From the NCBI RefSeq assembly GCF_014066305.1, contig NW_023501042.1, positions 1,106,001 to 1,170,000 of the forward strand: a stretch of DNA of 64,000 bases, given 5' to 3'. This document shows, one piece after another, positions 20,109 to 32,388 of this stretch. The stretch is from Letharia columbiana. Taxonomy: Eukaryota; Ascomycota; Lecanoromycetes; Lecanorales; Parmeliaceae. Under the pieces are notes generated by a model that saw nothing but the letters and a program-made list of their open reading frames with translations, made no database searches and was not told where the DNA came from. The translations under genes were made by a program, and so were the position numbers. Each line of letters opens with the position of its first letter. The stretch's first letter is position 1.

Positions 20109-23100
20109 GATTATAAGCTCGAGTTATACTTAATAACTATTTTAATAATAGTATAATCTATCGCTATAGCTGCGGTTATCTTTAGATATTTATATCTATT
20201 ATAATAAAGATAACTATAACTATAAAGACTTTATTAACCTTCTTAATATAGGAAATTTTTATTTTAAAATAATTATTCTAGATCTAAATAGTTATAATTC
20301 GTCTATAATTTAAAGGCTAAAGGCTATTACTTAGGCGCTTTCGCTTCTTAACTAAAATAACGTAAAGCGAGTTAAAATATATTATATCTAATTAAAATTA
20401 TCGAAGCCGCTATATAATTAATTAAATTATATTATTATTAAGATTTCTAGAATATTATTAGTTTTTCTATATAGAACACGCTAAATAAAGAGATAATACG
20501 CCTTTATTTATATATCGTAAACATTAAAGAATTAGATAGCGAGTATCTAGATTTTATATTTATTTAATTGCGAAATATTCGTAATAGAGACTAGAAATTA
20601 GTTACTTTAGTTATTACTAAGAGAAATATAATTTAAAAAAAAATAATTTTAGCTTCGGCGCTAACTACGTAGTTTTTAATTATTATTAATAGAGATATAT
20701 TAATTAAAAAAATAAGAACTTTAGCCTTAAAAGTAAAAGGGGAAAGAAATCTCTATTATCGTAAAGAAGCCTTGACGCGAGTACTCGCTTTAGAAGTAAA
20801 ATATCTTAATAGTAAGTAAATAACCTTATAATTAATCTCGATCTCGGTCTTAAACTCTAATTAAGTTAATTCTAAAGAAGGTAATTAAAGCTTTTAGCTA
20901 TTAAGATAATTAATATAACTCTAATAATATAATATCATATCTACGTATAAGAGGTAGGCTTATATTATTATAACGTTCTTAAATTATCTTAATATCTTTA
21001 AAATTCGTTAATTACTTAACTTCTTAATAGAATATTATTCGCTATTTTAAGTATTAATAGATAATAAATCTTCGTAAATAAAGATCTAAGCTATATCGTG
21101 CTAATCTTAAAGCTTAGCGAGATTTTTCTTATATATTTAAATCTCTAATGTATTATAAAAGATATTCTAATAGCGAGAGTAAGTATATATTAAGCTTTCT
21201 TATTAATTTTAACTCGATATTAGAGTAATTAATCTCTAAATCTCTATTAGAGCTAATCTTTAACGAAGACTTTTTTAGTCTTTAAGCGCGTCTAATTTCG
21301 CCGATATTACTTATTTTAATTACTTCTTTAAATCCTATTAATATATAAATTCTATTCTTAAACTTAGACTTTAATAAAGCGAGCTTATTTAATTTATTTA
21401 ATTTATTCTTTAATAAAGAGAGCTTATCGAGCCTCTAAGTACTATATCTTTCGAGAAATTTAAAATTTTAATCTCTCTAAGCCGCTTTAATAATATTAAT
21501 AAATTTAAAGATATTTTTAACTATTAAATCTAAAAGTAATAGTTTAAGAATAAATTAAAGCTACTTCGGCTATAGCGTTATATTAAAAAAGATTATATAA
21601 AGTTAATTGTTAATATTATTATTATTAAAGTCTAGATCGATAGCTAATTATAAGCGTAAGATTAAATCTATACTATATTAAAATCGCGTTATAAAAAAAA
21701 CTCGTATTCTAAAATTAAGAATAAGATTAATATTAAAGAAGTTTATAAGACTCTAAATAAGTTTAAATCTCGAGACTTAGATATTCTTAATTTTATATTT
21801 AAAAAGATAAATAACATTACTCTTATAAGATATAATAATAATTTCTAATTCTATATTAATAGATTTATAAAGATTTTAAACGAGTTTGATAACTTATTCT
21901 TAAAGCTAAAGTTTAATAAAAATTAAAAGATTTATCGCTTTTACTTAGACTTAGATTTTTTATATAATTTATATTATAAATAATATAATTAAAACTACGA
22001 CGTTTTTAAAGATAACGATATTATAAAGTTTAATCTAAATTACGCGATTATTCGATTTATTAATATTATAATTAATCTTATTAACTTAACTAGTATTAAA
22101 GCTTATATACTAATTACGCTAATTAATAAATCTTTTATATATAATCTATAAAGTATTATTATATTAATTATTATCGATAAAGCTATCGAGTATAGAATTT
22201 AATAAAAAATCTATATTAATAACTTTCGTATTTATACTTAGACTTATAAGTATTATAATTATTATAAAAAGAACTAATATAATAATATCGAATATATTAC
22301 TCTATATCTCGAATTTAAAAAATAGAATAATAATAGTAATAGAGGAGATCGCGGTAATTACGGAGGTCGCGATAGTTATAGTAGTAAAGATAGCGATAAG
22401 AGAGATAATAATAATAATTTCTCTAGCTCGGGTAATAAAGATAAAAATATCTAAATTAATAAGCTTATTATCGATTGTTAGCTTAGTAATATTAAGACTA
22501 TTATAGCGTATACTCAGCTAGCGATAATATATAATTTTATAATATATATTAATCTTAATTTAAAGAATACTATATATCTTATTATTAATTCTTAATTTTT
22601 ATAAAATTAAGTCTATTATTTCTTTATTAAAAAGGGCTTAAAGACTATAGCTTAAACTTCTTCAATATCTATAATCGCTATATTATCGTATTTATAATTT
22701 ATTAATAATATCTATACTTAGTATATTACTCGTAACTTCTTAATCTTTTAAATCTTTATTTTATTTAAATTATATTATTTAATTAATAGAGTTAATAGCT
22801 TAGCTATAGCTACTAGCTTTAAATATATTAAGTTTAAATATAAAAATCTTAAGAATAAACGAATTTTATATATAAAAGATATCTAATATATTTCTAATAG
22901 TAGTTTTAATCTAATTTCTTAAGGGTAATTTAAAAATTAAAACTATTCGCTTTAATTTATACTTGAGAATATTAGAGTAGAAAAGTATAATATTATTTTT
23001 AGACGCTAGCGTAATTATCTTTATACGCTAGATATATAAATAAAGACTCTTATATACTTAATAATTATTAATAAAGATATTCTTATTTATAATAAATTTA

Positions 23101-24324
23101 CTATATCTATATCTATATCTAAATCTAAATTTTTATTCTTATTTACTAATACTCTAGATTCTTAAATTAATAAAAAAACTTTACATATATAGCACGCTTA
23201 TTACGACTATTTAAGGTTTTAGAATCTTAAGAAATTAGTTAAAATATATATTAAAATAAACTTATTTATTTTATTCTCTAGAAATATATACGAATTATAT
23301 AATATTATTAATATAAAAATCGAACTATATAAGCGTTATATAATATTAAACCGCTAAAAGAATAATCTAATTTATAGTAATCTTTAAGAGTCTTTCTTTA
23401 TTTCTTATAATAGTTATAAATAGATAATAATCTTTCTAAATAATAAAACGCTTTATTTCGCTATATTCTTACTTTCTAATAAAGATAATTTTATAATTCT
23501 TATAATATTTAAGTCTTTTCTAAATTAAGTTAAATATAAAGATTATATTTATATTAGATTTTATAGCGATTATAGATTCGAGTATAATAACTATAATATA
23601 TATATCTTTTAACTTATTAAAGAAATTATCTAAGAAGATATTATATCTAATAATCTCTAAATAAATAATAAATTCGAATATTTCGATTAAATAATATAAA
23701 GTAAGATTAATACTATATTTAAAGAGAGTAAACTATTATAAAAGTATTAATCGAAATTCGCGTAAACTTTAAATTATCTACGCAATCTATAATCGATATT
23801 AAAAAGAGATATTACCCCTTATAAGGCCTTTATAAACTATCTATCTAATATTTTATATCTTTAAATTATTAAATAAACTAATTTTTATTAAATATATCTA
23901 TTAAATATCGGCTAGATTAAATATAAGAATTATATCTATAAAAAGCGCTTAATTAATTATAAAGTTAATTAATTTTACTATATACTAATACTAAATAATA
24001 AAATTTAGATTTATTTAAATATAATTTAGATTAATAATATCTCTTTTAAGTCTACTCTATTTAAGCTTAATCTCGCTAAAAAAAGAGAGATTAATAATTA
24101 AAACCTATTTAAGAATAGAAATAAGCGCTATATAAATACGCTAGAAAAAGTTATACGCGAGCTATTAACTATCTCTTTAATATTAATTTTAAAAGAGAGA
24201 GCCTTAAAAAGAATAAGATAAGAAATATTTATTAAAGTGATAATTATCCTAGCTAAAGCCGTTAGAAGAGAATTTATTACTATTATATAGATTCCCCATT
24301 AGAAAAGTATCTTTATAAATACCT

Positions 24325-24385
24325 TCGCCGTAAATATCGCCATAAATATCACCGTAGATACCGCCGTAGATATCTTCGCAAATAT
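24325..24385 (+). repeat. 12-bp in-frame minisatellite in copia B
   Basis: Five units near GCCGTAAATATC encode a four-residue repeat such as 'AVNI' between integrase and reverse transcriptase. I did not find it in copia C. Confidence 0.7.
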
Positions 24386-26199
24386 ATTTAGAGGGGATAA
24401 AATCGAAATCACTTAAAATTCTAAGCGAAAATATACTTACGAGATCTATCTCGATAGCTTTATAAACCTTAATAAGATCTATAATTAGATTTATAATTAA
24501 TTAATAGCCTCCCTTAAAATAGCCTAAGCGACACGAAGTTCTTAAAACTTATTATAATCTTTCGCTAAATCTACTCGCTTTTTTAGCTAAAGCTAACGCT
24601 CTTAAACTATTTAAATTCTAAATCTATTAAAAAGTAATAGCGAATAAATATTAAAAAATAAAATAAAAATTTATTATATAGAAAGAAGTTAACTCTCTTA
24701 TAGCTAATAATACTTAAATCTTAATAGATTTATTTTTAAATATATATACCCTAAATAATAAATAGATTTATAAATTTAAGCGAGATCTTATAGAGAAAAT
24801 TATACGATATAAAGCTTAATAAATAATTTATAATTTTAAATAACGCGAAAGCGTAAATTTTAATAAGACTTTTATCTTCGTAATTAAGCTTATAAGCTAT
24901 AAAGTAATCTTTACTTTAATAATAATTCTTAATTAAAAATTAAAGTAAATAAATATTAAAATCGCTTTTCTCTATAATAATATAAAGGAAATTATCTATA
25001 TAATATAGTTTACGAGCTTTAAGATAGATAATAAATATAAGATATATAAATTAAAGAAAGCGCTATACGATTTAAAGCAATCCTTAAAGATCTAATATAA
25101 TACTCTCTTTATATATCTAAAAGAATTAGACTTTAAATTTATTATAGCTAATTTCTTAATCTTTATTAACGATATTATAATTATTATAATCTATATAAAT
25201 AATATCCTCTTAATTAATTTCGATAAAGTAGAAATTTAGAGTATTAAAGATAAGCTTAATAATTACTTCGAAATAATTAATTTAGAATTATATATTTATT
25301 ATCTAAATATAACTATTATTAAGAATTATATTAATTATATTATTTAACTTAATTAGATAAAGTATATTAAAAAGTTTCTCACTAAATATAATATATAAAA
25401 ATTTAAAAATATACTTATTTTTATAGATATCGAAAGGTACTAGATATTCGAAGAGGATTTTTAAGCCTTCGAAGTCTTTTATATCGAGTATTAATTAATA
25501 ATAAAATTATTAATATATATAATACTTAATATAAGATTAGATATTATATTCGCGATCTCGATAGTATTTTAATATAGCTTAAATCTTAACGAAGTCTATT
25601 AGAAAGCGATTAAGCGGATCTTTCGCTATCTTAGATAAATCGTCGATTATTAACTTATTTTTAGAGGAGATTTAAAATCTCTAAGTGGTTATACTAACGC
25701 CGATTAAGCTAATAATCTAAATACTTATTACTTTATATTTAAATATATATTTAATATCGATAGCGAGGCTATTAGTTAATTATTAAAGCGATAATCTACT
25801 ATAGTACTCTCGACTTATAAAATTAAATATATTGACTAAATATAAGCTATTAAGAAAGTAATTTAACTACGTAATCTATTAAATTAGCTTAATCTTAGCA
25901 ATAAATAAATATAAATAATAATTATTTTTTATAATAATTAAGGCGCTATAGCACTAGCTAAAAACTCTTAATTCTATATCTATATTAAATATATTAATAT
26001 TTAATATTACTATATACGAGAACAAGTTATCGCTAAGAATATCGCTTTAGAATATATCTCTATTAATCGATAGATAGCCGACGATCTTATTAAGGCCTTC
26101 TATAAAGATAAATTTAAGAGTTTTTATTAACTTATTAAGCTGAAATATCGACTATAATCTTACTATAGCTTAACAGTCTTAATATAAAAGAGCCGCTTA

Positions 26200-26915
26200 C
26201 TTTAGGGGAGCTATTTCATTAATCCCCACACTACGGGTAATCGACCCGAGCCACCCGCCGAGCCGCCATATCAGAGTACTCTACGGACTCGCCATTTCAC
26301 ACCGGAACAGCTATTTCTTCAGCGCTATTACCGCTAACGTTACCAATCTTTCAAGGCTCTTTCGAGAGATCTATATCTATTCGTCACCAACGCCTCGAGT
26401 ATTACACCTCCAAATTGCTGCCGCCAGCCACTATTACCAAGAATCAGATACCTAAAACAACCCCCACGAGGGCCTTACAGCCGGCGATATACAGCTAGAA
26501 GGATTTCTTCCAATTATTTCATTCAGCCACCCCCACATATATCCTTCAACCTCGAATTAATCGATTTTTGGTATACACCAGATAGCCTAAAAATAAAATT
26601 TCCGAAAAACCGCCTTTTAACAAAAAGTGGAATTTAGATTATATTTGGGTGTGGACCATAATTTGATATAGTCGTTTTTAGATTTCGACTTTTCACTTTA
26701 CCTATCCTATTTTAGACGTCGCGAACTTTAAATATCGTATTTTTTAATTTCGTCCGCATGGGGGGGTAGGGATATAGGGGGTATGAGGGAGTGTATTTTT
26801 CCACGCTTACTACCCGGCGCAAGTCATTCACCTTACCTACCCGGTTTTGACGCCGTCAGCATTAAACTTCGTATCCACTAGATTTCGCTTATGAAAGGAT
26901 ACGTGCGAAGGGAAG
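26200..26915 (+). other. Copia B 3' untranslated tail, not RIPped
   Basis: Normal-composition sequence after the RNase H region. It shares blocks with the copia C tail (CCGCCGAGCC, GCTATTTCTT, 'TCGATTTTTGG', 'GACTTTTCAC') and ends with the polypurine tract GCGAAGGGAAG. It has extra sequence (about 26690-26860) absent from C, including a G-run at 26760-26767. No reading frame. Confidence 0.7.
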
Positions 26916-27068
26916 TATTGAAATTCGAATCACGTAACTCTTGGCGTCTTGGCGGTCACATGACTACGTCACGTGACACGCCTTAGCGCGCCCGTGTCAA
27001 GTCGCTCTTTCCTTCCATAGAACTCTATAGTTAATACAACTAAGTGTCCTACCTTCATATTTTAATAG
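26916..27068 (+). repeat. Copia B 3' LTR (153 bp)
   Basis: Begins TATTGAAATTCGAATCACG after the polypurine tract and ends TTTTAATA before GATAG. It is less mutated than the 5' LTR, keeping TCACGTGACACGCC. Confidence 0.95.
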
Positions 27069-30000
27069 ATAGTATACTATTACTCTTTTATTATTATAAA
27101 AAAAATTAAAAATCGAAGCTTTTATATCGATTTAGCGATTATATATATTATTAAATATTATATAAAAAGTTTTAAATATATATAACGAATAAGAATTCGC
27201 TAGATATTATAGATTTTTATCTTCTAATTATATAGATAGTAGGGGTAAAGAACTTTAAAAGTTTAAAATTCTAAATAGAATATTAGAAGTTTAAGAGCGT
27301 TATAAGTAATAAGATTATAATTATTTTTAAGAAAAGTCTTAGAATATATAGTTTTAAATTTATAATTAAATAATTAGAGCTAAAATATAATAAAGCGTTT
27401 AGTATTAGATTTAAGCTAGTAAATCTAATTAAGATATATAATATTTATAGAGAAACGTATTTAATAATTAAGTGCGAGAAATTATAAATACTAAAATCTA
27501 TAAATATTATAAAGTTTTTTCTTATAAAGAATAGATTTATTATATTATAATTATAACTATATATAAAATATAAATAATCTTACTTAATATTCGTTTAATT
27601 TTAAATTTAAATTATTTTAGAAAAATATATAATATAATATAGAGTTATAGAGTTAATATTCTACTACTTTAAGAGATAAACTTATTTAATAAAATTATGA
27701 AATATTATAAATAGTTATTTTTATAAATAGTTATTATAATCTATCGAGTTAAAAAGAATAGAGTTATTATTATTATAAATATTAAATTTATAAAGTAGTA
27801 AGAAGATAAGAATTTGAATTATATTATTTATAAAAAAGATAATAAAAGAATTCTAGTTTATAAGATTAAATATAAAGGATATATATTTATAATGATATTA
27901 GTATATATTTTAATTAAAGAAAATAAAAGATTATTATAATTAAAAGTAAATATAAAGATATTTAAATAAATATTACTGCGAATATTTTATAACGTAATAG
28001 AGAAAAATTAGAATTTTACGTTAATCGCTATAGATAAAATCTTTATAATCTCTCCGCCTCTCTTATAGCTATAAGCACTATTTAAATTATTATTAAATTT
28101 TAATAAAAATAATATATATTATCTAGTAAATAATTAGAGGATTTAAAATCTAAATCTTAGAGTCTTTATATACTTTTTAGAAGATAGAATCTTAATTTCT
28201 AGAATTAATTAGATCTATATTTAAGATAATTAGATAGAAAAATTAGAGGGTTAAAAGATAGCGTTTAATAAATTATTTATTAATTATAAGATTATAATAA
28301 TTATAATAAAAATAATCTTTATAGTTATTTAAGAATCTAGACAATAAAAATTATTACTTTTACTTCTATAAAGAAATTAAATATAAATCTTATATATAAA
28401 GATATTATAAATACTCTTAGAGGAAAATTTAATAAAAGAGTAAATAATTTATAAGATATTAATAATATAATTTATAAAATAAATTATAAAGAATAATTAT
28501 AGAGTAGATTAGAAATTTAAGTATAATTTATAGCGTAATTATCTATAACTATAAAAAAAAAGATATCTTAAATTACTAAATTTCGAGTTAGAGAAAAAAA
28601 TAGTAATTATTAAAACGCGTAAGAAATAGCTTATAGATATATATAATTAATTCTATTTCTATAATACTATAATTAAATATCTTATTTTTAATAAAAAGCT
28701 AATAAGATAATTTTTCGCGAGGGCTAGATATATAAATTATAGCTTTATTAAGATCTTAAAAAATAATTAAAAAAAATATATATAGATTTAAAGGATATTC
28801 TTAGAGTAGTAATTAAATATTATTAAAATCTTTATAATATAAAACCTTTAAATAAGAAAGTCTAAAATAAAATTTTACGATATATAATAGATTAAGTAAA
28901 TTCGATAGATATTATTAAAATAAAGAATTTTATTAAAGCTTAAAAGATATAGACCGCTATTCGCCGAGTATTTTTAGAAACCTTATTAAATAAAAACGAT
29001 TTTTTAAATAAATTCTATAAAGTTATTATAGGGTAAGAGAAGAAGAAAAAAAGAAAATCTTAATTATTATTATTTAATTAATTTTCTTTTATAACTAGAT
29101 ATAGCGGGAGTAGAAGCTTTTAAAGTATTAAATAAATAAAATCTTAACTATTCTTTTTAAAAATAAAGAGAAATAAATCGATATTAAGAATTATTATCCT
29201 CTATCTATTATAAATATAAATTATAAAATCTTTATAAATATTTTAATATAATATTTAATAAAGGCTCTAGGCGAGATAATTAGCGAATAATAATCGATCT
29301 TTTTATTAAAAAGATTTATTAATAATAATATTAAAATAATTTAGTATCTAATAGTTAAGTATAAATTTATTAAAAAGTTATTATAAAAATAAGAGAAAAT
29401 CGCTATTCTCTTTCTTAACTAGAAAAAAATATATAATTAAGTTAATTATAAATTTCTTCTAGCGATTCTAAAAGAATTAAATATATTTAAAAAATTTATT
29501 ATTTAGATATAACTTATTTATAAAAAAATTAAGATTAAAATTTATATTAATAATTATATTAAAGAAATAATTATAATATAAAGCGATATAAGATAAAGAG
29601 ATCTTTTAAGTTACTCTCTATTCGTAATTATAATTAAAAATCTTATTCGATATATTATCTATAATCTTTAAATTCTAGAAATATAAATAAGAAATAGAGT
29701 ATTAAAGATAATAATATATATCGATAATAATATATATCGATAATATAATAATTATAATATAATTTTAAGTAGAGATAGATATTATAATAGTAGCTTTAAG
29801 AGTCTATTACGCTATAATCAACGCGAGAATTAATTAGAATAAATTATATATACTATACGTGAGAAATATCGCTTATATTTATATTATCGATATAAAGGAA
29901 ATTTTCCTTAATAATCTCTATAAATATCTAGGGATATTAATTAAGATAAATATTAATTTTTAATTAAATAATTTTTAAACTAAAATCTTATAAAAGACTA

Positions 30001-31929
30001 AGGAATTAATATAAAATTAATCGCGATTTTATTTATCTCTTAAGAGTAGAGTAATAATCAAAATTATCTTTATAATATCTCTTTCTAAATTCGCTTTATC
30101 ATTTTTATATATATTTTTAATAATACGCGATAAGTTAGAAAAGAAGTATTATAAATTAATATAGAATAATAAAATTTAAAATATTATTTATAATCTTTAT
30201 TCTTATTATTAAATAAAAGAGAATAAAGTTAAAGTAATTAATTTATAAGTTATTATTAATAAGAATATTATAGCTATAATTAATAAAGTAATTAACTTTT
30301 TTAAATTAGTATAAATTATTCTAATTAAAGATATTCTAATATTATATATTTAAAACTCTTTATATACTCTAGCGTTTATTAATTTTTAAATAACTCGATT
30401 CTTTAATTAGTTTAATTATATTCTAAAGTCTATATAGACTATCTAATAGCGATAAAAAAGATATTTATATAAATCCTTTAAATTAAATTCTCTCTAATTA
30501 CTACGAAATTATTAGTAACGCTAATATTCTATTACTTATTATTAAGAAAAAATAATTTGAAAAATATAAAAAAGTTTAATTTCGAGATTTAATAAGCTTT
30601 ATAAGATGAGGGTATTAGAGTTTTAGAAGATATATAAAACTTAATATACGCGATCTTTATAGTTTTAGCTAAAATAATATATAATAAATATTCTTTTTAG
30701 ATCGACTATACTATTAATAGATTAATCTCTAATACTATTTTATTAAATTAGCGTCTTATTACTTTTAGCCTTATATCCTTAATAGAAATACTTTATAGAG
30801 ATTAACGATTATTTTATCTCTTTATCGAAAGTTAGCTTTTAATAAGTCTATCTTATAATCTTAGATAAGAGATTAAAAGCTATTAATTTTAGCGATAGAA
30901 TTAAAGGCTTTATTCTTATCTATTAGTATTATTATAAATTAAAAATCTTGATAAATAGAATATAGATTATAATCTATAATAAGTTTAAGATATTATATAT
31001 AGGGAATCTTCTTTAATAATTACTCTATAAAAAGATTTAATTAAAAATTAATCTTATTTAAATATTAATATAATAATAATTATACTTTATTTATAATATT
31101 AATTAGTCTTTATTTTATATATAAATTAAATATATAATATCGAAAGCGATATAGAAAGAGTTCTTTATTATTTTAAATCGATTAATTTTTAATTTAATAT
31201 TTAAGATAAAAACTATTAATAAGATAATCGCGTTTATAATATTTAATCTTAATTTAAAAGATATTAATAAGAGATAATAAAATATTCTCTATTAAGTTAT
31301 TATTTAAGTCTTATAAAAGTATTATCTTTTATATAATTTTAGCGATTTAGTTATATACTAATTCTTAGATATTATTTAAAATTACTATTAAACTTTAATT
31401 TAAAAATAAATTCTTATAGATCGAGTTCTATATTTTTATAAAAGATATTAAATTAAAAAGTATAATATATAGATATTTAAGAATCTTTAAGAAGAGCTTT
31501 TTAATTAAATAAAGATTTATAAAGACTCTATCTATTTAATATTTAACTTCTTCACGATAATAAATTAAATTAAATATAAAATAATAGAGATAATTAAAAA
31601 GTTAAATAATATTATAAAAAATAAGAATATAGATATTAGCGATATTAATAATTAGAATAAATTAATAAATTTAAATTTACTATTTAGATAGTTTTTCTAA
31701 TTTTTTATTTATACTCTTTTATCTCTAATTTTATTTAATTTAATATTAATTTAATAGAGTTACTCGATATAATCTTTCTCTATAAAGACCTTTACGCGAT
31801 ACTCTATATATATTTAAGCGTAAGCGATTTACGAGTTTAAGTCTCTATAGATTTTTAGATAGAGTATCTTCATTAAGGTGGTTATCTCAGTTAAATAGTT
31901 AAATAAAATAAATAACTTTTAAATTAATC
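27069..31929 (+). mobile_element. LINE, 3' segment with reverse transcriptase, RIP-degraded
   Basis: The plus strand reads as a non-LTR reverse transcriptase at about 29200-29960. Visible patterns are 'DYKIFTNIL', 'LGEIIS.EQSAF..GRFI.DNI' and 'AILFLD.EKAYDRVN'. Next come 'IRQGDPLSYSLF' (seen with RIP changes), a YADD-like stretch near 29720, and 'KYLGILI' at about 29920. This block order is that of LINE (Tad1/L1-like) elements. The upstream part (27100-29190) should hold ORF1 and the endonuclease, but I cannot read them. The tail GTTAAATAGTTAAATAAAATAAATAAC at the 3' end precedes the 15-bp target duplication. Without copia B the LINE is about 6.2 kb. Inactive. Confidence 0.8.
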
Positions 31930-31944
31930 AATATATATAAATTA
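31930..31944. repeat. LINE target-site duplication, right copy
   Basis: ATATATATAAATTAT, identical to 18557-18571. Copia A resumes immediately after it. Confidence 0.9.
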
Positions 31945-32237
31945 TATAATATTATTAATATAAAAATTAAATTATATAAACTTTATATAACGCTAAACCG
32001 CTAAAAAAATAATTTAATTTATAATAATTTTTAAGAGTTTTTTTTATTTTTTATAATAATTATAAATAAATAATAATTTTTCTAAACGATAAAACGCTTT
32101 ATTCCGCTATATTCTTATTTTCTAATAAAAATAATCTTATAATCCTCGCGGCGTTTAAGTTTTTTCTAAATTAAGTCGAGTATAGAGATTATATTTATAT
32201 TAGATTTTATAATAATTATAATTTTAAATATAATAAC
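31945..32237 (+). mobile_element. Copia A, second segment (integrase)
   Basis: Collinear with copia B from about 23298 to 23590. It ends with ATAAC, the target duplication of copia C. Confidence 0.9.
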
Positions 32238-32388
32238 TGTTAGAATTCGGATCACGTGACTCTTGGCGTCTTGGCGATCACGTGATATGATCACGTGACA
32301 CGCCTTAGTATATCTATATCTAGTCGCTCTTTTCTTCTATAGAACTCTCTAATTAATATAACTAAGTATTCTATCTTATATTTTAATA
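32238..32388 (+). repeat. Copia C 5' LTR (151 bp)
   Basis: Starts TGTTAGAATTCGGATCACG and ends TTTTAATA. It has two intact TCACGTGA palindromes and one RIPped copy. It is more mutated than its 3' partner. Confidence 0.95.

Larger units (their letters stand above)
19957..27068 (+). mobile_element. Copia B, complete 7.1-kb LTR retrotransposon, RIP-degraded
   Basis: LTRs at 19957-20108 and 26916-27068, flanked by GATAG at 19952-19956 and 27069-27073. Order on the plus strand: gag (about 20900-22450) with a zinc-knuckle-like segment near 22250 and 'RGDRGNYGGRDSYSS'; integrase (about 23180-24150; pattern 'HARYGHLGFQNLKKLV', 'CNI...HKR'). Then reverse transcriptase (about 24880-25340; 'LYDLKQS...WYNTL', and YVDD as YINN at about 25190) and RNase H (about 25680-25900; 'STVLSTY.AEY'). 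The order fits Ty1/copia. Stops and lost catalytic Asp codons come from RIP. The last 870 bp (26200-27068) are almost unmutated. It sits inside the LINE. Confidence 0.95.
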
